Of a DNA stretch of 64,000 nucleotides, positions 32,325-42,300 are shown piece after piece. A program made the position numbers and the translations under genes. The first letter of the stretch is position 1, and each line of letters begins with the position of its first letter. The stretch covers positions 62,001-126,000 of the forward strand of contig JAGDZP010000005.1 in assembly GCA_049115735.1 (NCBI GenBank). Reading direction: 5' to 3'. Source of the DNA: CAXBNB01 sp049115735 (GTDB lineage: Bacteria; Bacteroidota; Bacteroidia; Cytophagales; Cyclobacteriaceae). The notes beneath the pieces are model-generated. The model made no database searches. It was not told the origin of the DNA and was given only the letters and a program-made list of their open reading frames with translations.

Positions 32325-34238
32325 ATGCTTATACAGCCCGGGGAGCTTCTTTCGAATATAAACTGTCCTGACGACCTGAAAAAACTGGATCAAACACAAT
32401 TGGTTCAACTTTCCCAAGAACTTCGTCAATATATTATTGATACTGTATCTATCTACGGTGGTCATTTTGGAGCCAGCCTGGGAGTTACTGAATTAACAAT
32501 TGCACTACATTATGTTTTTAATACTCCAAATGATCAATTGATCTGGGATGTAGGCCATCAAGCATATGGACACAAAATTTTGACAGGCAGAAGAGATGAC
32601 TTTCACACCAACAGGGTGTACAAAGGGATGTCGGGTTTTCCAAAAATGAAGGAAAGTGAATATGATGCATTTGGCGTTGGACATTCCTCCACTTCTATCT
32701 CTGCCGCCTTGGGCATGGCAGAGGCCTCCAAGTACAAGGGAGAAGATGATAAGCACCACATTGCAGTGATTGGTGATGGAGCGATGACGGCAGGTATGGC
32801 CTTTGAGGCCATGAACCATGCAGGTGTATCCAATTCTAATTTACTGATAGTACTCAATGACAATTGCATGGCCATAGATCCGAATGTTGGAGCACTTAAG
32901 GACTATCTGACGGACATTACAACTTCCAAGACTTACAACAAGTTCAGAAATGAGGTTTGGAATGTATTAGGAAAGATCAGCAAGTTCGGACCAAATGCTC
33001 AGGAGATAGTTGCCAATTTCGAGAATAGTGTCAAATCATTTTTACTCAAACAAAGCAATCTATTTGAATCACTGAACCTTCGGTACTTTGGGCCTATTGA
33101 CGGTCATGATGTGAACCACCTGGTGAGCGTGATGAAAGACCTTAAAGACATTAAGGGGCCCAAAATTCTTCACTGTGTTACTGTGAAGGGTAAGGGATAT
33201 GCTGAAGCTGAAAAAGATCAAACTAAATGGCATGCGCCTGGCACTTTTGACAAAGTGACGGGCAAAGTGCATAAGAATATATTTGACACACCACAGGCAC
33301 CAAAATACCAGGAAGTGTTTGGTCACACTTTGGTAGAACTGGCTGAAAAAAATGAGAAGATAATGGGCATCACGCCCGCCATGCCTTCCGGTTCTTCTAT
33401 GAATATCATGATGAACGCAATGCCGAATCGAGCATTTGATGTGGGCATTGCCGAGCAACACGCCGTTACATTTTCCGCGGGCCTGGCAACACAAGGCATG
33501 GTGCCGTTCTGTAATATTTACAGCACTTTCATGCAACGTGCTTACGATCAGGTGATTCATGATGTGTGTATTCAAAACCTTCATGTAGTATTTTGTCTCG
33601 ACCGGGCTGGTTTTGCTGGTGCCGACGGACCCACGCACCATGGCAACTATGACATTGCCTATATGAGATGCCTTCCTAATATGGTGGTTGCGGCTCCAAT
33701 GAATGAAAGGGCGCTTCGCAATATGATGTACACCGCCCAACTCCCTAGAGAGGGAGCTTTCACCATACGATACCCGAGGGGCCAGGGGGTATTGCCGGAA
33801 TGGAAGACCCCAATGGAAGAAATAAAAGTAGGTTCCGGACGAATTGTAAAAGAAGGTACAGATCTGGCTATCCTTTCTTTAGGACATATTGGAAACTATG
33901 TCATTGAGGCGTGTGACCTTCTCGAAGATGACCAGATTGATGCTGCACATTTTGATATGCGATTTGCTAAACCACTTGATGAGCAGCTACTACACAAAAT
34001 ATTCAAGTCGTTCAAACACATCATAACCATCGAAGATGGATGTCTACAGGGAGGTTTCGGGAGTGCAATCCTGGAGTTTATGGCTGACCATGGATACACT
34101 TCAAGGGTGGTGCGCCTGGGCATACCAGATGAAATTGTGGAACACGGCACTCAACTACAATTGCATGCTGAATGTGGGCTTGATCCAAAGGGGATAGTGA
34201 AGACTGCACGAAAGCTATTGGATTCAGTTCCGGCTTAA
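32325..34238 (+). CDS. dxs: 1-deoxy-D-xylulose-5-phosphate synthase
   Basis: 637 residues from the ATG at 32325 (the frame continues to a TTG at 32289). Thiamine-diphosphate enzyme with all DXS landmarks: GGHFGASLGVTELTIALHYVF, DVGHQAYGHKILTGR, GDGAMTAGMAFEAMNHAG followed by NDNCMAIDPNVG (ThDP/Mg site), YFGPIDGHDV, then the transketolase middle domain FDVGIAEQHAVTFSAGLA, DRAGFAGADGPTHHG and the C-terminal LEDGCLQGGFGSAI-like ITIEDGCLQGGFGSAI. It makes the first committed step of the MEP isoprenoid pathway from pyruvate and glyceraldehyde-3-phosphate. The hydrolase gene follows after five bases. Confidence 0.98.
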   Translation: MLIQPGELLSNINCPDDLKKLDQTQLVQLSQELRQYIIDTVSIYGGHFGASLGVTELTIALHYVFNTPNDQLIWDVGHQAYGHKILTGRRDDFHTNRVYKGMSGFPKMKESEYDAFGVGHSSTSISAALGMAEASKYKGEDDKHHIAVIGDGAMTAGMAFEAMNHAGVSNSNLLIVLNDNCMAIDPNVGALKDYLTDITTSKTYNKFRNEVWNVLGKISKFGPNAQEIVANFENSVKSFLLKQSNLFESLNLRYFGPIDGHDVNHLVSVMKDLKDIKGPKILHCVTVKGKGYAEAEKDQTKWHAPGTFDKVTGKVHKNIFDTPQAPKYQEVFGHTLVELAEKNEKIMGITPAMPSGSSMNIMMNAMPNRAFDVGIAEQHAVTFSAGLATQGMVPFCNIYSTFMQRAYDQVIHDVCIQNLHVVFCLDRAGFAGADGPTHHGNYDIAYMRCLPNMVVAAPMNERALRNMMYTAQLPREGAFTIRYPRGQGVLPEWKTPMEEIKVGSGRIVKEGTDLAILSLGHIGNYVIEACDLLEDDQIDAAHFDMRFAKPLDEQLLHKIFKSFKHIITIEDGCLQGGFGSAILEFMADHGYTSRVVRLGIPDEIVEHGTQLQLHAECGLDPKGIVKTARKLLDSVPA

Positions 34239-34243
34239 TCAGC

Positions 34244-35011
34244 ATGCATTTCAACCGTTCTGGTTCAGGAAATACAATTCTACTTATTCATGGTTTTTGT
34301 GAGACTTCTGAGGTTTGGTCAGAGGTGGAAAAGGAGTTGAGTCTAAACTATGATGTCATTTCTATTGACCTTCCTGGTTGTGGAAAGAGTCAGACTGTTG
34401 AAATTCCCTCGTCTATGGAAATCCTGGCTGACCAAATCAACGGATTTCTTGATAGACAAAACATTGCTAAATGTTTTGTGATTGGGCATTCCCTAGGCGG
34501 GTATGTCACGTTGGCATTAGCCAGGTTGTATCCACAAAAGCTTACCGGTTTTGGACTATTTCACTCAACCACGTTTGCGGATAGCGAAGAAAAAAAGCAT
34601 ACTCGACTCAAGGGAATAGAACATGTGAAAACACATGGAATCGAAAAGTTTGCCCAAGGGTTTGTACCTAATTTGTTTTATTCTGAAAACCATGTCAGGC
34701 TTAAATCCGATATAATTTACCTGAGGAAAATGGCCTCAAAAACACTATTGAAGACTTTTACGGCCTACAGTCTTGCGATGAAAGACCGAAGAGATTCGAA
34801 TGATATTTTTGATGCTTTCAAAAAACCCATTTTCATCATAGCGGGAGAGCAAGACAATGCTGTTCCCCTTTCACCATCGCAGGCGATGATTTCGAAAATC
34901 AAAAATGGTGATACCATCGTTTTACCAAATACTGGCCATCTAGGATTTATTGAAAGCAAAAGGGAGAGTCTCTTGTTTATCAAAAGTTTCTTTAACCGTT
35001 TCTCAATTTGA
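34244..35011 (+). CDS. Alpha/beta-hydrolase fold protein
   Basis: 255 residues. Oxyanion-loop motif LLIHGFCET, nucleophile elbow GHSLGG with S83, likely acid in AGEQDNAVPL and His in NTGHLGFIE. This is the general alpha/beta hydrolase_1 class (esterase, lactonase or haloperoxidase-like); no substrate can be named. It starts five bases after dxs and is surely in its transcript, but a role in isoprenoid synthesis is not implied. Confidence 0.92.
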   Translation: MHFNRSGSGNTILLIHGFCETSEVWSEVEKELSLNYDVISIDLPGCGKSQTVEIPSSMEILADQINGFLDRQNIAKCFVIGHSLGGYVTLALARLYPQKLTGFGLFHSTTFADSEEKKHTRLKGIEHVKTHGIEKFAQGFVPNLFYSENHVRLKSDIIYLRKMASKTLLKTFTAYSLAMKDRRDSNDIFDAFKKPIFIIAGEQDNAVPLSPSQAMISKIKNGDTIVLPNTGHLGFIESKRESLLFIKSFFNRFSI

Positions 35012-35084
35012 TTGAAGCCACACCTGTCTCTTTTGCGTAAGAATAATTTCTCATGTAACTTAAGCCAACAACCTTTTCATTTCT

Positions 35085-36554
35085 ATGATCAAACTTCTGA
35101 GAACTTCACTTTATCGTTCGGGACTTTTTTTCGGCCTTATCATTTTACTAGGTGCCTGCACCAGCAGTAACAAAAAAAAGCAAAAGAAGGATATACAGGA
35201 TGCAGTAGAAGAAGTTGTTGATCTGGATCTGGACCAAATTCTTGAGAGAGGTTACATCACAGCCATAGTGGACAATAGTTCTACAGGTCTATTCCTCTAC
35301 AAGGGTCGCCCAATGGGGTATGAGTATGAACTTTTGTCAATTTTTGCCGATTCAATAGGCATTGAGCTGAAGTTGGAGATCACTCCTAGTCTTGAGAAGG
35401 CATTTCAAAAACTTAATAGTGGTGAGGGTGATATTTTGGCACATAACCTTACTGTGACAAAAGAGCGTCAAGAGCGTATTGGCTTTACCAATTATCACAA
35501 CATTGTGCGACAGGTATTGGTACAAAGAAAGCCTGACAATTGGAGAAAAATGAAACTCCATGAGATAGAGCAAACAATGCTTCGCACTCCTATTGAGCTT
35601 ATCGGAAAAGAAATTCATGTAAGAAGCAGCTCAGCCTATACTTCCCGATTGAGAAATCTTTCTGATGAAATTGGTGGAGACATAATAATCATAGAAGAAG
35701 CAGAGGATATCGAAACCGAGAAGATTATTCAAAAAGTTGCTGAGAGAGAAATTGACTACACAGTAGTTGATGAGAATATAGCGTTAGTGAATGCCCGCTA
35801 CTATCCAAATCTTGATATAAAAACACCAGTAAGCCTACCACAGCAGATAGCGTGGGGGGTAAGAAAGAATTCAGATTCTCTTTTAACAGTACTCAACGAT
35901 TGGATATTTGAGATGAAGAAAACACCGGAATATTATACCATCTACAATAAATACTTTAAAAACACCAGAAGAAGTAAATCAAGAGTTGAAAGCGATTTTT
36001 TCTCAGCCGGAGAGGAATATATTTCTCCGTATGACAGTCTAATTAAATTAGTGGCACAAGATGTAGGATGGGACTGGATGTTGTTGGCAGCACAAATATC
36101 CAAGGAGTCTAAGTTTGATCCGAAGGCAGAGTCCTGGGCTGGTGCTGTTGGCTTAATGCAAATTTTGCCAAAAAATGGTGAAGAATATGGTGTTAAAGAC
36201 CTCACTGATCCAACACAAAATTTGACGGCAGGTAAAAAACACCTACAGTGGCTAGAGGGCATTTGGCAATCAGCCATACTTGATAGCCTGGAAAGAAAGA
36301 AATTCATTCTCGCTTCATACAATGTGGGGCAGGGACATGTTCAGGATGCTGTGCGCCTGGCCAAAAAATTTGGATTAGACACGGCGGTATGGGAAAACAA
36401 TGTGGAAAAGGCGCTGCTGCTAAAATCGAGTGCTAAGTATTATAAAGATGATGTTGTGAAGTTTGGGTATTGCAGATGTACGGAACCAATTGATTATGTA
36501 GAGGACATCATGAAATTGTACAGCGAGTACAAACAGATCGTTGATGTAAATTAG
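35085..36554 (+). CDS. mltF: MltF-like lytic murein transglycosylase (lipoprotein)
   Basis: 489 residues. Lipoprotein signal (FFGLIILLGACTSS). Residues 45-300 form a periplasmic solute-binding (SBP_bac_3) domain (GYITAIVDNSSTGLFLYKGRPMGYEYEL, AHNLTVTKERQERIGFTNYH); residues about 320-460 form the lysozyme-like SLT domain with catalytic E341 in AAQISKESKFDPKA and GAVGLMQILPK. This two-domain order is that of MltF, which cleaves peptidoglycan with 1,6-anhydro product formation; its binding domain senses peptides. It is outer-membrane anchored. Confidence 0.94.
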   Translation: MIKLLRTSLYRSGLFFGLIILLGACTSSNKKKQKKDIQDAVEEVVDLDLDQILERGYITAIVDNSSTGLFLYKGRPMGYEYELLSIFADSIGIELKLEITPSLEKAFQKLNSGEGDILAHNLTVTKERQERIGFTNYHNIVRQVLVQRKPDNWRKMKLHEIEQTMLRTPIELIGKEIHVRSSSAYTSRLRNLSDEIGGDIIIIEEAEDIETEKIIQKVAEREIDYTVVDENIALVNARYYPNLDIKTPVSLPQQIAWGVRKNSDSLLTVLNDWIFEMKKTPEYYTIYNKYFKNTRRSKSRVESDFFSAGEEYISPYDSLIKLVAQDVGWDWMLLAAQISKESKFDPKAESWAGAVGLMQILPKNGEEYGVKDLTDPTQNLTAGKKHLQWLEGIWQSAILDSLERKKFILASYNVGQGHVQDAVRLAKKFGLDTAVWENNVEKALLLKSSAKYYKDDVVKFGYCRCTEPIDYVEDIMKLYSEYKQIVDVN

Positions 36555-36656
36555 GTCGATGTGAAATTCTTAGTGCTACCGCCTACTTTTTTAGTTGAAA
36601 TGTTATAATAAAGGCATTAATTAGATAATTTTATACCCAACACGACAATACTTACT

Positions 36657-37100
36657 ATGAGCAATCAGATCGACCTTCTTTTCGAAGAATATAGAAAATC
36701 AAGAAAGACCAACTTGGATCGAGAACAATTTACCTACTTGACCAAGTTGTACCCGGCACTTCTGATATGTATGAGTGATGGTGTGTTGGATGAAGAAGAG
36801 TGGGAAGGTATTGTGATGGCAACTAAAGGCTTGGCCGAGGAGTTTGTGAGAACCCCTGAAGACGACAAAGAACAGATAGCAATGTCCTTCAGAACGGAGT
36901 TCAGATATTTGATTGACAACATTGAAAAGTGGCAAAAAAAGTTCTTGAATGCCCTCACTGATAGCATCAAAGACAACCAATCCGACAAAGAGTTTGTCTT
37001 GGAGTGTATGTATCTGTTTGCCAATGCTGCTGATGGTATTTCAGATGAAGAGCGTGATAAAATAGATGTCCTAGCCGCCAGGCTAAACCTGGAAGACTAA
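36657..37100 (+). CDS. TerB-like helical protein
   Basis: 147 residues, all helical. Two acidic EF-hand-like loops (SDGVLDEEEWEGIV near 35-48 and ADGISDEERDKIDVLA near 124-139) give the pseudo-repeat of TerB/DUF-type TerB folds. No other tellurite-resistance gene is present, so a general metal- or envelope-linked role is more likely. Its last four bases overlap the stop of the convergent methyltransferase gene. Confidence 0.8.
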   Translation: MSNQIDLLFEEYRKSRKTNLDREQFTYLTKLYPALLICMSDGVLDEEEWEGIVMATKGLAEEFVRTPEDDKEQIAMSFRTEFRYLIDNIEKWQKKFLNALTDSIKDNQSDKEFVLECMYLFANAADGISDEERDKIDVLAARLNLED

Positions 37101-38275
37101 GCTTTTTCACAGACAATAAGCATTGGCTTATTGTTCAACAAGGTGGTTGCAAATATGTACTGGTCTCCCCCATCTTTTAATCCAGTTTTTTTCCTAATCT
37201 GTTGAACGCTCAAGGGGAAATTCCTTGTGGCAATGTTGGCTTTCCCTTCAGGGATAAGTTTCTCTAGTTCCGATTTTTTTAACGGAATGATGGTGCTGAT
37301 CAAAAAAGCCCTCCCAGGAAAATTTTCGACCATCTTGTCTGCAGTATACAAATGACTATTTGAATGAAGCTTCGGTATTTGATACTTTGAGCCTAGCACT
37401 TTAAAGGCACATGCCTTCATAATGGATGCATTGGGTTCATACAAGTACTTTTTTGGCATTGACAGGTCGGCATCAGAACCCTGCTCTTCGTCAAACCAAT
37501 AGCTAAACTCCTGCCGGTTATCATTAGAAAAGTTAATGGTAGAAACTTTGATAGGCCCTTCATTGTTGGACAACACAACCAGCAATTCCTTACAGTCATT
37601 GTTCACTGACACTACATGTATTTCCTGTACATACTTGAGACTCCTCAAAAGTTCAGAAATATCGAGTAATGGAGAAAACTTGATCAATACATTTTTCGAC
37701 TTACGCAGCAACGTTTCTTGCATCTCCACAATATCTGGAGAACAATCGCTGATGCGAAATACTTTTTTGTTGCTTTCGTCCCGCCTAGCAGGATCAATAA
37801 ATATCCAATCAAAGAGAATATTGGACTGAGAAATAAAGTCTTCAGCAAACCCATGCTTAACTTGAATATTTGCTTTTAGTTGATTGAAGTTGTATTGAGC
37901 CAATTGACACAAATCTTCATTGCACTCTAGGAAGGTTGTACTTGAGAATTTTTTCGAAAGATAATAAGTGTCAATACCTGTGCCTCCGGTAAGGTCGACC
38001 AGTGTGTCACCATTCGCCAATTCTGCCTTATATCTGGCAGTAATTTCTGAGGAACACTGTTCGATGGGAACTCCATGAGAAAACAAAACTCCCTGAACGG
38101 AATACCATTCAGGGAGTTTCTTTTTTGCTTTTTTTCTCGATTCAATCTGCGCTGCTACTAGCTGCACAGGGATGTTTGGATGTTTTGATTGTGATAAAAC
38201 CAGTCGAGTAGTATCATCAGTTTCATGCTGATGAACAAATTCAACTACTTCCGGCCTGGACATTTCCTCAATCAA
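37097..38275 (-). CDS. THUMP-like-domain class I SAM methyltransferase
   Basis: 392 residues. The N-terminal helical part (PNIPVQLVAAQIESRKKAKKKLPEW, EQCSSEITARYKAELA) precedes a SAM-binding fold (DTLVDLTGGTGIDTYYLSKKF, FDWIFIDPARRDESNKKVF with a DPAR motif in the DPPY position, LLRKSKNVLIKFSPLLDI) and a C-terminal THUMP-like domain. These Bacteroidota proteins are presumed RNA methyltransferases; the target is unknown. The gene overlaps asd by four bases and follows it in one transcript. A terminator-like hairpin lies inside its 5' part at 38086-38126. Confidence 0.88.
   Translation of the reverse strand: MIEEMSRPEVVEFVHQHETDDTTRLVLSQSKHPNIPVQLVAAQIESRKKAKKKLPEWYSVQGVLFSHGVPIEQCSSEITARYKAELANGDTLVDLTGGTGIDTYYLSKKFSSTTFLECNEDLCQLAQYNFNQLKANIQVKHGFAEDFISQSNILFDWIFIDPARRDESNKKVFRISDCSPDIVEMQETLLRKSKNVLIKFSPLLDISELLRSLKYVQEIHVVSVNNDCKELLVVLSNNEGPIKVSTINFSNDNRQEFSYWFDEEQGSDADLSMPKKYLYEPNASIMKACAFKVLGSKYQIPKLHSNSHLYTADKMVENFPGRAFLISTIIPLKKSELEKLIPEGKANIATRNFPLSVQQIRKKTGLKDGGDQYIFATTLLNNKPMLIVCEKA
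38086..38126. terminator. Terminator-shaped hairpin inside the THUMP-like methyltransferase gene
   Basis: A perfect 12-bp stem (38086-38097 AAACTCCCTGAA with 38108-38119) and 10-base loop, followed on the plus strand by TTTTTT (38121-38126) and on the minus strand by TTTTGTTTT. It lies about 150-190 bases into the coding sequence. It could attenuate the asd transcript or stop antisense transcription. Confidence 0.5.
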
Positions 38276-39264
38276 TACACCAAATTATGCTCTGCAATGT
38301 ATTCTGCAATTTGAACTGCATTTGTCGCTGCACCTTTTCTCAAGTTGTCAGCCACAATCCACATATTCAGTGACTTAGGGTTTGACTCATCGACCCTCAA
38401 TCGACCAACAAATACCTCATCTTTATTATGCGCATTCAGCGGCATAGGATAAACACTGTTTGCCGGGTCATCTTCAATAATGATTCCGGTGGTAGATGCT
38501 AGTATGCCTTTCACCTCATCCAGATCAAAATCCTTTTCGAATTCCACGTTCACGGATTCAGAATGACCACCCATCACAGGTAATCTCACACAAGTAGCTG
38601 TGACTTGGATGCTATCGTCTTCCAAAATCTTCTTAGTCTCGTTGATCATTTTCATTTCCTCTTTGGTGTATCCATTCTCCTGGAATACATCAATATGAGG
38701 CAAGACATTCATATCAATAGAGTGCGGATAAACCTTTTCACAATCCTCTCCTTTTCTCTCAGCATACAATTGATCAACCGCTGCTTTTCCCGTACCGGTT
38801 ACAGATTGGTAAGTAGAGACAACAACCCTTTTGATAGTATATCTTTCGTGTAGAGGTCCAAGTGCCAACACCATCTGAATGGTAGAGCAATTTGGATTGG
38901 CTATAATTCTATCTTCAGCCTCTATGGATTTGGCATTGATCTCCGGCACTACCAATTTCTTGGTAGGATCCATTCTCCAGGCCGAAGAATTGTCAATTAC
39001 GATCGACCCAACTTCAGCAAATTTTGGAGCCCACTCCAATGAAGTACTTCCTCCGGCAGAGAAAATAGCTACATCTGGCTGAGCTGCTAATGCATCCTCT
39101 AGACCAATGACTGTGAAGTCCTTACCCTTATAAGAAATCTTCTTACCAACTGATCGCTGAGAAGCCACCAACAAAAGTTGGTCATATTCAAAATTTCTTT
39201 CTTCGAGTACTTTTAGGATTTCAGAGCCTACCAGCCCAGTCGATCCTACGATTGCTAATTTCAC
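38272..39264 (-). CDS. asd: Aspartate-semialdehyde dehydrogenase
   Basis: 330 residues, standard length. NADP-binding GSTGLVGSEILKVL at the N-terminus; active-site Cys C126 in NPNCSTIQMVLALGPL; substrate loop VSTYQSVTGTGKAAVDQL; active-site His in LPVMGGHSESV. It reduces aspartyl phosphate to the semialdehyde, on the way to lysine/diaminopimelate, threonine and methionine. First gene of a two-gene transcript with the THUMP-like methyltransferase. Confidence 0.97.
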   Translation of the reverse strand: MKLAIVGSTGLVGSEILKVLEERNFEYDQLLLVASQRSVGKKISYKGKDFTVIGLEDALAAQPDVAIFSAGGSTSLEWAPKFAEVGSIVIDNSSAWRMDPTKKLVVPEINAKSIEAEDRIIANPNCSTIQMVLALGPLHERYTIKRVVVSTYQSVTGTGKAAVDQLYAERKGEDCEKVYPHSIDMNVLPHIDVFQENGYTKEEMKMINETKKILEDDSIQVTATCVRLPVMGGHSESVNVEFEKDFDLDEVKGILASTTGIIIEDDPANSVYPMPLNAHNKDEVFVGRLRVDESNPKSLNMWIVADNLRKGAATNAVQIAEYIAEHNLVY

Positions 39265-39309
39265 TGTTTTTTTGTTTAATGATAAAACTTAATTTCCGTT
39301 TTGGAAGTG

Positions 39310-39317
39310 CAAAATTA
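39310..39317 (-). promoter_or_regulatory. -7 promoter box (TAATTTTG) for asd
   Basis: A perfect TAnnTTTG on the minus strand, 46 bases upstream of the asd ATG. The -33 position reads TTAC. Confidence 0.45.
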
Positions 39318-39374
39318 CTATATTTAGAAGCACAGCGTAACAATGGCCTGTGTATATTCAAACAAATTATCTGA

Positions 39375-42300
39375 GTGAAATTCAGTTTTGTGAAATACTT
39401 GATCAGAATCATACTTTCGGTTATATTATTAACAACGAACCTTGCTGTTGTTAATGCCCAATTATCTGATGACTTTTCCGATGGAGATTTTACAAATAAT
39501 CCGACATGGTCTGGTATAAACTCCTTTGGCACAACTGATCCATTTGAAATAGCTGAAGCCGATAATCAACTTAAGAGTCAAGCTTTGACCGGCGGTTCGA
39601 GCACACGCATTTCTTATTTGAGCACTCAACTAACATCAACACTAAATCTGGGAAGCGAGGACATGGAATGGTCCTTTAGACTAAAGAATGATTTCACTTT
39701 CTCTGGAACTTCTTCATTAGGTAGCACCAATCATTCTAGAGTATACTTGGTAAGTGATGCAGCTGACCTGTCAGGAGATATTAACGGTTACTACATTCAA
39801 CTGAGGGATATTTCCAATGGTGACGAAGAAATAAGGTTGTATCGGCAAACAGGTGGTGCAAGCTCTCAAATATCACTGGATGGATCATTACAAGCTATTA
39901 CATCAGAGGCGTTCGTTTCGGTTCGGGTAACACGTTCCAGTAGTGGCCTTTGGGAAGTCTTCGTCAACGATTCACCACAGGGATCCGCGACAGACGCAAC
40001 TCATTTAACCTCCGACTATTTTGGAGTTCAAATTCGCTATACAGCCAATTCCCGAAGTGGATTGTTTTATTTTGATGATTTTTCAGTATCAACAGCTGCT
40101 ACCCCATTGGTAGCCACTGAAGTATCCGTTAATAGCAATACATCAATTACCCTTTCTTTTAATCAAGAAGTGGATGAGGCAAGTGCTGAAAACAGTTTTA
40201 ATTACACAATTGACAATGGCATTACTGTGAGTGCCGCAACCAAGAGTTCTGAAAACAATAATGAAGTCCTAATACAAACCTCTGAATTAGCCACAGGTAA
40301 TTATGACCTCACTATAGCTAATGTTGCTGATGCGGCAACAGTAACTCCAATGGCGAATTCCGTGACGCTGAATTTCGACTACTTACAAGTGGAGCTAGAC
40401 GATTTGATCACTGTTTCTGATACCGAATTGCAATTGACCTTCAATGATAATCTGGATCAGGCTTCTGCTGAAATGCTGGCCAATTATTCTGTCGATAATT
40501 CTATCGGTCAACCTAACTCAGCTACTATAAATACTTCCAATGCAAAAGCTGTGAACATCACTTTTGATGGCCCTTTTCAGGCTTTAACAAATTATACCTT
40601 AGAATATGGCAAAATAAGAAATAGCGGCATGAATAGCGAGATAGAGGCTGGTTCAACTACAAATTTCACCTATGTCATTCCGCTGACCATTGAAAACATC
40701 GAAGTTCTATCTAAAAATGAATTAGAGGTGACATTCAATTTGGAGTTGGATGAAGTCAGTGCAGAGAACCCCCCAAACTACAACATCGATAATGACATTG
40801 GTACTCCAGCTAGCGCAGTGCTGGACAATGACGATTCGAAAATTGTTACGCTCACACTCGGCACTGACCTCAGTCAGGATAGTTACACCATCACATTGAA
40901 TGATATTGAGGATGCAGCGAACAATGCAATCTCGCCAGGCACTACAGCAAATTTTGACTATCTACCGCTGGTTATCTCGGAAGTAGAAGTTCTGGGAGCA
41001 ACAGAAATTGAAATCACCTTTAACCAGACGTTAGATCAAGCTTCTGCCCAAACGATTGAAAATTACGATTTGGATTTTGAGATAGAAACCATCACTTCAG
41101 CGGTACAGTCTCCTGACAATTCGGCTGTTGTGACATTGACCCTTGGCACAGCAATGGTGAATAATACCTATCAGCTCACCATCAACAATGTGCAAAACCT
41201 ATCCGGCAATGCAACAGCCGAAAATTTAACTGCATCGGTAGAATTTGTTACTCCAACGGACTTTAGAAGTATTGTGATCAATGAAATATTTGCGGATCCA
41301 ACGCCAACAGTAGGTCTGCCAGATTCAGAGTTTATTGAATTTACTAACTTGTCAGATAAGTCGATTGATCTTGGAGGTTTCGACCTGACGGGAGGAAGTA
41401 TTGGTGAATTGGTTCTCGGCCCAAATGAATATGTAATTCTTGCTCCCTCAAGTAATACTGCTGATTTCGAATCTTTTGGAGATGTCATTGGGGTCAGTTC
41501 CTGGAATACCCTATCCAACGGTGGTGAGCAAATTCTCCTCAAAGACAATCTAGGAAACCTTGTGGATAGTCTGACTTATGATTCCGACTGGCACGACGAT
41601 AGCAAAACAGACGGGGGATATTCTCTCGAGCAAATCAATCCTGAAATAGTTTGCAACTACTATGGCAACTGGACTTCATCGCTATATTCCCAGGGAGGAA
41701 CACCGGGAAGTGAGAATTCCGTTTTTGACAATACTTCAGACGAGGGTTCACCTAATCTTCTCTTAGTAGAAGTCATAGAACCGACGAAAATCAGGTTAGT
41801 TTTTGACGAACCCATGGATATCACTTCATTGGATGCGGCGGAATACACTGTCACTACTGGTACAGCGACACTGGTTATAGATGTGATTGAAGCATCCATT
41901 TTTTCTGTTCTGCTAACGCTGGAAGAAGCCTTAGTTTCCGGCAACACCTACGACATAGCCGTTACTAACGCCACAGATTGCGAGCGAAATCTAATCTCCA
42001 TCAATACTGCGTCCATAGATTACGATATTGATGCTCCAGTCTTGGAGCAAATAATTATCCGGTCTTTAAATGAAATAGAGTTGGTCTTTGATAAACCATT
42101 AGATGAGTCTATTGCTGAAAAGGAGGAAAACTATCTGGCAGGAAATGGTCTGGAAAATCCCGCTTCCGCAATACTGGATGAGTCAACGCAAAAAAATGTG
42201 ACTTTATCTTTTGAGTCGGACTTTTCCCCGCTTCAGGAGAATACCCTTGACATCAGCAACCTGGAAGACCTGAAAGATAATGCACTTGTCGCACCAATAG

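Noticed and set aside
33069..33740. A 223-codon open frame antisense to dxs
   Set aside because: It lies wholly inside the dxs coding sequence, has no promoter or start context, and its composition follows from the dxs codons.
36657..37100. Tellurite-resistance (ter) cluster
   Set aside because: Only a lone TerB-like helical protein is present; no terA, terC, terD or terE-like gene lies around it.
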